Source: Acidimicrobiia bacterium
Lineage (GTDB): Bacteria; Actinomycetota; Acidimicrobiia; Acidimicrobiales; Aldehydirespiratoraceae
Length of the DNA stretch: 40,837 nucleotides
NCBI GenBank assembly: GCA_024421095.1
Contig: JAHQYM010000012.1
Span: 1-40,837, forward strand
Direction of reading: 5' to 3'
A program made the translations under genes and the position numbers. Below, piece after piece: positions 40,213 to 40,837 of this stretch. The notes beneath the pieces were generated by a model that had not been told where the DNA came from, did not search any database, and worked only from the letters and a program-made list of their open reading frames with translations. Positions within the stretch are counted from its first letter, which is position 1. Each line of letters opens with the position of its first letter.

Positions 40213-40837
40213 TCGTCTGATGGGCGGGTTGTGGGTTGGGTTGGGGGTTTGAGGTAGTATTTGCCGGTGTCGGGGTGTTTGTGGACGTGCCAGCCATCGT
40301 CGTGGATTTTGTGGTGGCAGTCGTTGCACACTAATACGAGGTTTTCTAGGTTGGTGGGTCCGTTGTGTGACCACCAAATAATGTGATGCGCTTGACACCA
40401 CAAAGGGTTAGCACCGCAACCAATGCAGCATTGGTCTCTTGCGATCAACGCGATGCGTTGAGCTTCGGTGGCGGTGCGCACCCGACGACCCAGCCACATG
40501 TCTTGGGTTTTCGTGTCGAAGATTGATGGCAACAAGTTCGCTTCTAACGCTAACTTGTGTAGTTCGGTGATTGGTATTGGTGACCCGTCAACCAACCGTG
40601 GGTTTTCGAGTTGTTGTTTGAGTACGTCGAAATCGGCGATTACTAACAAGTCAGTACCCACAGACCGGCCGTCACTAGTGGGTTCGCTAATCAACTCGGC
40701 TAACGCGTCGGCCATGCGTTGTTGTGGTGTGGCACGGTTGTTGGGGTCCTCGCGATTCCAGAGTTGTCGTTCTTTGGCGGTCAACGCGGTGGCGATACGC
40801 GCTCCGGTGATCTGGTCGAACTCACCTGTCAACACAA
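39120..40837 (-). CDS. DUF222/HNH endonuclease with 45-unit octapeptide tail, 5' partial
   Basis: 571 codons visible; the frame runs off the right edge, so the N-terminal part of DUF222 is missing (GTG at 40833-40835 is internal). Visible: the end of the DUF222 helical domain (LTGEFDQITGARIATALTAKERQLW, then RATPQQRMADALAEL), then an HNH nuclease core of the CxxC...CxxCH type: CCIGCG, CQAHHIIWWSHNGPTNLENLVLVC, CNDCHHKIHDDGW. After YYLKPPTQPTTRPSD the protein continues for 364 residues as 8-residue units such as EPPTHPSE, ERPTNSTD and KPSTHPAD, without one register break. DUF222/HNH genes are multicopy in actinomycetes and often sit next to variable DNA. The function is unknown beyond likely DNA nicking or cleavage. 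The tail is rich in Pro, Ser, Thr and Glu. Confidence 0.88.
   Translation of the reverse strand, partial: VLTGEFDQITGARIATALTAKERQLWNREDPNNRATPQQRMADALAELISEPTSDGRSVGTDLLVIADFDVLKQQLENPRLVDGSPIPITELHKLALEANLLPSIFDTKTQDMWLGRRVRTATEAQRIALIARDQCCIGCGANPLWCQAHHIIWWSHNGPTNLENLVLVCNDCHHKIHDDGWHVHKHPDTGKYYLKPPTQPTTRPSDESAKNLSGESPTHSSGEPPTHPSEEHPTDSMDEHPIRPSGQLPTISPEKSATHPSEEHPTRPSGESTKNSSGETPTHSSGEPPTHPSNERPTDAMDKSARNSSGEPSTRGSGEFPAVSVGAPLNGPSDERPPFSVSESSTRPSNERPAVFSDKSESPSSGESSPPDPGEVPTVSVNKPLNDPSAKHPSVSTEKPLTRPNEQRPALYADKPSTRPANQPRVASNDEPLTHPSGQRPTVLSDESTKVPSDGCSTSRPGQFPNVPVREPPTHPSAERPTNSTDKPSTHPADQRPTVLSDESTKVPSDGCSTSRPGQFPNVPVRESPTHPSAERPTNSTDKPSTQPTDQPRVASNDEPPTHPADQRPT

Noticed and set aside
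39149-40252. Long open frames on the + strand opposite the HNH gene tail, repeat-rich and Gly/Ser/Arg-heavy
   Set aside because: They arise from the 24-bp period of the - strand coding repeat, which keeps other frames open. No start signals or domains; the - strand frame continues from a clear HNH core.

Overview
The window looks like chromosomal DNA of a moderately GC-rich actinomycete. Several gene types point that way: a HelD-type RNA polymerase helicase, a LytR-CpsA-Psr protein, a DUF4032 kinase-like protein, a DUF222/HNH endonuclease, an actinobacterial-style ABC exporter with a peptidoglycan-binding adaptor, and many GTG/TTG starts. The SLH protein and overall style suggest Acidimicrobiia (Ilumatobacter/Microthrix-like). 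That placement is inference; no rRNA is present to settle it.

Layout. 1-1004: 3' end of a type I restriction R-like protein fused to an AlbA_2 (Schlafen-type) domain; its 3' end and downstream DNA are tandemly duplicated (232 bp, 865-1328). 1429-3485: an XRE-cupin regulator facing a two-component pair in which both phospho-acceptor residues are replaced. 3555-7763: a pyrE-like gene and a zinc uptake locus (znuA-znuB on -, zur-znuC on +) with a perfect 7-1-7 Zur/Fur palindrome between the arms. 7778-10803: an LCP cell-wall ligase, a DUF4032 protein and an initiator tRNA-fMet. 10849-15600: a lipoprotein and a ferric-iron ABC transporter (fbpA-fbpB, fbpC) with two near-identical IdeR/DtxR-like boxes and a consensus CRP half-site pair. 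15604-21212: HelD, then patatin-hemE-hemY overlapping end to start.

21209-27827 (-): a compact five-gene operon encoding an SLH/Ig-like secreted protein, an acidic lipoprotein with a repeated Cys motif, a very long HlyD-type adaptor with a peptidoglycan-binding domain, and a MacB-like ATPase and permease. Divergent from it are an M1 metallopeptidase lipoprotein, a class III cyclase-domain protein, an Lnt-like protein carrying Ser instead of the nucleophilic Cys, and a GT4 - methyltransferase - prenyltransferase-like cluster (27874-34692). This cluster faces a second methyltransferase and a GtrA flippase-like protein. The theme from 21 to 36 kb is envelope biogenesis, lipoprotein maturation and surface glycolipid assembly.

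36563-39066: an OmpR-type regulator and its sensor kinase. The kinase start region has been tandemly multiplied, giving three short ORFs linked to each other and to both genes by four consecutive ATGA stop/start overlaps. This is the most unusual structure in the window. 39120-40837: a DUF222/HNH endonuclease, open at the right edge, whose C-terminus is 45 uninterrupted octapeptide units.

Several regulatory pieces fit together by inference: Zur with its box, an OmpR regulator with phased CTGAG repeats upstream, and a cAMP-type site at the iron operon in a genome that also encodes a cyclase-domain protein.
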